From Novosphingobium sp. (lineage in GTDB: Bacteria; Pseudomonadota; Alphaproteobacteria; Sphingomonadales; Sphingomonadaceae): DNA of 8,320 nt. The notes under the pieces were generated by a model. That model worked only from the letters and a program-made list of their open reading frames with translations, searched no databases and was not told the origin of the DNA. The position numbers and the translations under genes were made by a program. Numbering within the stretch: position 1 is the stretch's first letter; each line of letters starts with the position of its first letter. Of this stretch, positions 6,309 through 8,320 are shown in pieces. The DNA is taken from NCBI GenBank assembly GCA_027490345.1, contig JAIXYF010000186.1:1-8320 (forward strand), in the 5' to 3' direction.

Positions 6309-8168
6309 ATGAACCATCTTGCACCCGATCCCGCACGTTCACCGTCTCTTTCCCGGCGCGAAGTCGTGGCCGGCCTGGGCGCCGCTGCTGCTGCGTTCAC
6401 TCTCCCAGCGCAGGCCCAGACCGGCGCGCCAGCCTCTCCGGCCGCTGGGCTGCTGGATGATGCGGCGTGGCGGATGCTGGCGCTGAAGCCTGAAAGCGCC
6501 ACCTCGCTGGGGCTTGATACCGGTGCGCACGCGGCCTTGCGCAGCGGGCTTGAGGATCGTTCGGCCGCCGGACAGGCCGCAGTCGCCGCGCTGGTGCGGG
6601 CCGATCTGGTGCGGGTCGAGGCGGTCTCGGATAGGGGCGCCGATCCCGTCACCCGCACCAGCCTGGCCGTGGTAAAAAGCGCCTATCGCACCGCGCTAGA
6701 CGGGTTTGCTCTGCCTTATGGCGATATCACGGTCGGTTCGTGGCGCAACACACCCTACGTCGTGATCCAGAACGTGGGCGCCTACATCGATGTGCCGCGC
6801 TTCCTTGATTCGGACCATCCGGTGACCACGGCGGCGGATGCGGAAAGCTATCTGGCGCGGCTGGCGCAGTTTCCGGCGGTGCTGGCGGGGGAAACCGACC
6901 GGCTCAAGGCCGCCGCCGCAGGGGGGCTGATCGCGCCATCCTTCCTGCTCGACAAGGCGATCCGGCAGATGGGGGCCAGCCTTTCCGCGATGGGACCGCA
7001 GAGCACGGGCGGCGCACTGGTCGAATCGCTGGAGCGGCGCACCCGCGAAAAGGGGATTGCAGGCGACTGGGCCGGGCGGGCGCGCGAGATCGTGATGAAG
7101 CAGGTGGCGCCCACGCTGGAGCGCCAGCTGGCCGAACTGATCGCGCAGCGCAAGGTTGCGGTACCAGCCGCCGGTATGCACCAGCGCCCCGGCGGCGATG
7201 CATTCTATGCCTGGGCCTTGCGCGCCAGCACGACCACCCGGATGACGCCGGACGAAATCCACAAGCTGGGCCTTGATGCGCTGGCGGACCTGCAGGGGCG
7301 GATGGACCCGATCCTGCGGGGGCTGGGCTATACCAGCGGCACGGTGGGCGAGCGGATGACGGCGCTGGGCGCAGACCCACGCTTCCAGTTTCCCGACAAC
7401 GACGAGGGCCGCGCGCAAATCATCGCCTTTATCCAGAAGCGGCTGGCCACCATCCGCGCGCAGATGCCGCGGGCGTTTTCAAAGCTGGTCCGCGGCAATC
7501 TGGAAGTGCGGCGTCTGCCCCCGGCAGAGGAGCCGGGCGCACCGGGCGCCTATGGCGGGCCGGGTTCGATTGACGGGACGATCCCCGGCAAGATGTGGAT
7601 CAACCTTGGCACCACGCGGCTGCACAACACTTACAGTCTGCCCACGCTGGTGCACCACGAAGCGATCCCGGGCCACGTGTGGCAGGGCGAATATTCGAAC
7701 CAGCTCCCCACGATCCGCGCGATGCTGGCGTTCAATGCCTATTCCGAAGGCTGGGCGCTCTATGCCGAAACGCTGGGGGATGAACTGGGCGTCTATGATG
7801 GCGATCCGGTGGGGCAACTGGGGTACCTGCAATCCATCGCATTTCGCGCCTGCCGTCTGGTGGTCGATACCGGGCTCCACGCGCGCGGCTGGACCCGCGA
7901 GCAGGCGATTGACTGGTTTGCCAATACCAACGGTTCGGGCCGCGATGAAGTTACCAGCGAAGTGGAACGCTATTGCAGCTGGCCGGGGCAGGCCTGCGGC
8001 TATTTCATCGGCCGCAGCGAAATCCTGCGCCAGCGCGCGCGGGCTATGGCGGCGCTGGGCAAAGCCTATGACTTGCGCACCTTCGACAACGCGGTGGTTG
8101 AGGGCGGGAACGTGCCGCTCGATGTGCTGGCGGCCAATATCGACGCCTATATTGCGGGCAAGAAATAA
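6309..8168 (+). CDS. DUF885 family protein, putative zinc metallopeptidase with Tat signal
   Basis: This 619-residue protein begins MNHLAPDPARSPSLSRREVV. The SRREVV motif (R16, R17) is followed by a hydrophobic stretch at about 19-32 and PAQAQ near 33-37, which reads as a twin-arginine signal with cleavage around 36. The mature part matches the DUF885 family: HHEAIPGHVWQ, with the HExxxGH-type zinc motif at H450-E451-H456, and the conserved EGWALYAE at 480-487, whose glutamate is a likely third metal ligand. The family is regarded as probable zinc-dependent peptidases of about 550-620 residues, so this is full length; the substrate is unknown, and the location would be periplasmic or lipid-anchored outside the inner membrane. 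Start: the frame extends to ATG 6231, which has a GAGG ten bases upstream, but the extra 26 codons contain codons rare elsewhere in the gene (AGA, TCA, ACA, CCA) and would give an unusually long n-region. No good Shine-Dalgarno precedes 6309. It appears monocistronic. Confidence 0.92.
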   Translation: MNHLAPDPARSPSLSRREVVAGLGAAAAAFTLPAQAQTGAPASPAAGLLDDAAWRMLALKPESATSLGLDTGAHAALRSGLEDRSAAGQAAVAALVRADLVRVEAVSDRGADPVTRTSLAVVKSAYRTALDGFALPYGDITVGSWRNTPYVVIQNVGAYIDVPRFLDSDHPVTTAADAESYLARLAQFPAVLAGETDRLKAAAAGGLIAPSFLLDKAIRQMGASLSAMGPQSTGGALVESLERRTREKGIAGDWAGRAREIVMKQVAPTLERQLAELIAQRKVAVPAAGMHQRPGGDAFYAWALRASTTTRMTPDEIHKLGLDALADLQGRMDPILRGLGYTSGTVGERMTALGADPRFQFPDNDEGRAQIIAFIQKRLATIRAQMPRAFSKLVRGNLEVRRLPPAEEPGAPGAYGGPGSIDGTIPGKMWINLGTTRLHNTYSLPTLVHHEAIPGHVWQGEYSNQLPTIRAMLAFNAYSEGWALYAETLGDELGVYDGDPVGQLGYLQSIAFRACRLVVDTGLHARGWTREQAIDWFANTNGSGRDEVTSEVERYCSWPGQACGYFIGRSEILRQRARAMAALGKAYDLRTFDNAVVEGGNVPLDVLAANIDAYIAGKK

Positions 8169-8175
8169 AGGGGAT

Positions 8176-8293
8176 CACGCAGAGGCACAGAGAGGTCGCT
8201 TCCCCCGCCGCAGGCGCGGTTCCTGCGCTCGTTTGAATGAAGCACGGCTTTGCCGCCTGACCCCACTTCTCTGCGCCTCTGCGCCTCTGCGCG
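8176..8293. repeat. Imperfect long-range inverted repeat of the CGCAGAGGC type with a tandem octamer
   Basis: CGCAGAGGCACAGAGA at 8178-8193 pairs with TCTCTGCGCCTCTGCG at 8268-8283 at 15 of 16 positions, with about 74 bases between the arms. The right arm is part of three tandem copies of CTCTGCGC (8269-8276, 8277-8284, 8285-8292). A shorter pairing, GGTC (8194-8197) with GACC (8259-8262), lies just inside the arms. The element begins 8 bases after the DUF885 stop. It resembles short intergenic dispersed elements of the CGCAGAGGCGCAGAG kind that I associate with sphingomonad and related genomes; dispersal cannot be tested from one window. It has no coding content and lacks a T-run, so it is not a canonical terminator, though the folded RNA could protect the DUF885 mRNA end. 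Confidence 0.6.
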
Positions 8294-8320
8294 AACTCTC
8301 GTACTTGTTCTTTTCTGCTC

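Noticed and set aside
6696..7880. Minus-strand open frames inside the DUF885 gene (for example 6696-7418 and 7479-7880)
   Set aside because: They are antisense to a full-length gene with intact family motifs, and their products are His/Arg/Pro-rich without domains.

Overview
The window is GC-rich, with FG-GAP and RTX proteins, an acyltransferase-3 membrane protein, an SDR and a Tat-exported DUF885 protein. This combination and the codon use suggest an alphaproteobacterium, most likely of the Sphingomonadales (Sphingomonas/Novosphingobium/Erythrobacter type). This is inferred from gene content and style; no rRNA, tRNA or other marker gene is present to confirm it.

Layout from left to right: (1) bases 1-1267, minus strand, carry the N-terminal 422 codons of a large FG-GAP (integrin-like beta-propeller) repeat protein that runs off the left edge. 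It is encoded by a nearly regular 213-bp tandem repeat. (2) 1325-2410, plus strand, is a divergently transcribed gene of the TIGR03032 family, of unknown function. (3) 2491-5804, minus strand, holds five genes in the order of transcription: a small RTX calcium-binding protein (5804-5235), an acyltransferase-3 integral membrane protein (5074-4013), a 120-residue DUF937/YidB-like protein (3915-3553), a 71-residue two-helix membrane protein (3539-3324) and a short-chain dehydrogenase/reductase (3327-2491). The last three are tightly packed, and the final pair shares an ATGA stop/start overlap. (4) 5805-6308 is a long intergenic region without a credible gene. (5) 6309-8168, plus strand, is a DUF885 putative zinc metallopeptidase with a twin-arginine signal. 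(6) 8169-8320 is a non-coding tail with a long-range inverted repeat of the CGCAGAGGC type.

Two products look like type I secretion substrates or surface/extracellular proteins (the FG-GAP protein and the RTX protein), but no ABC transporter, membrane fusion protein or TolC homologue lies in the window. The acyltransferase could modify a cell-surface glycan. The SDR, the small membrane protein and the DUF937-like protein form a probable operon whose joint role cannot be read from the sequence. I found no CRISPR array, transposase, integrase, toxin-antitoxin pair, tRNA or clear defence system. The region looks like ordinary chromosome with some secreted-protein genes, and I do not claim a new biological system here.
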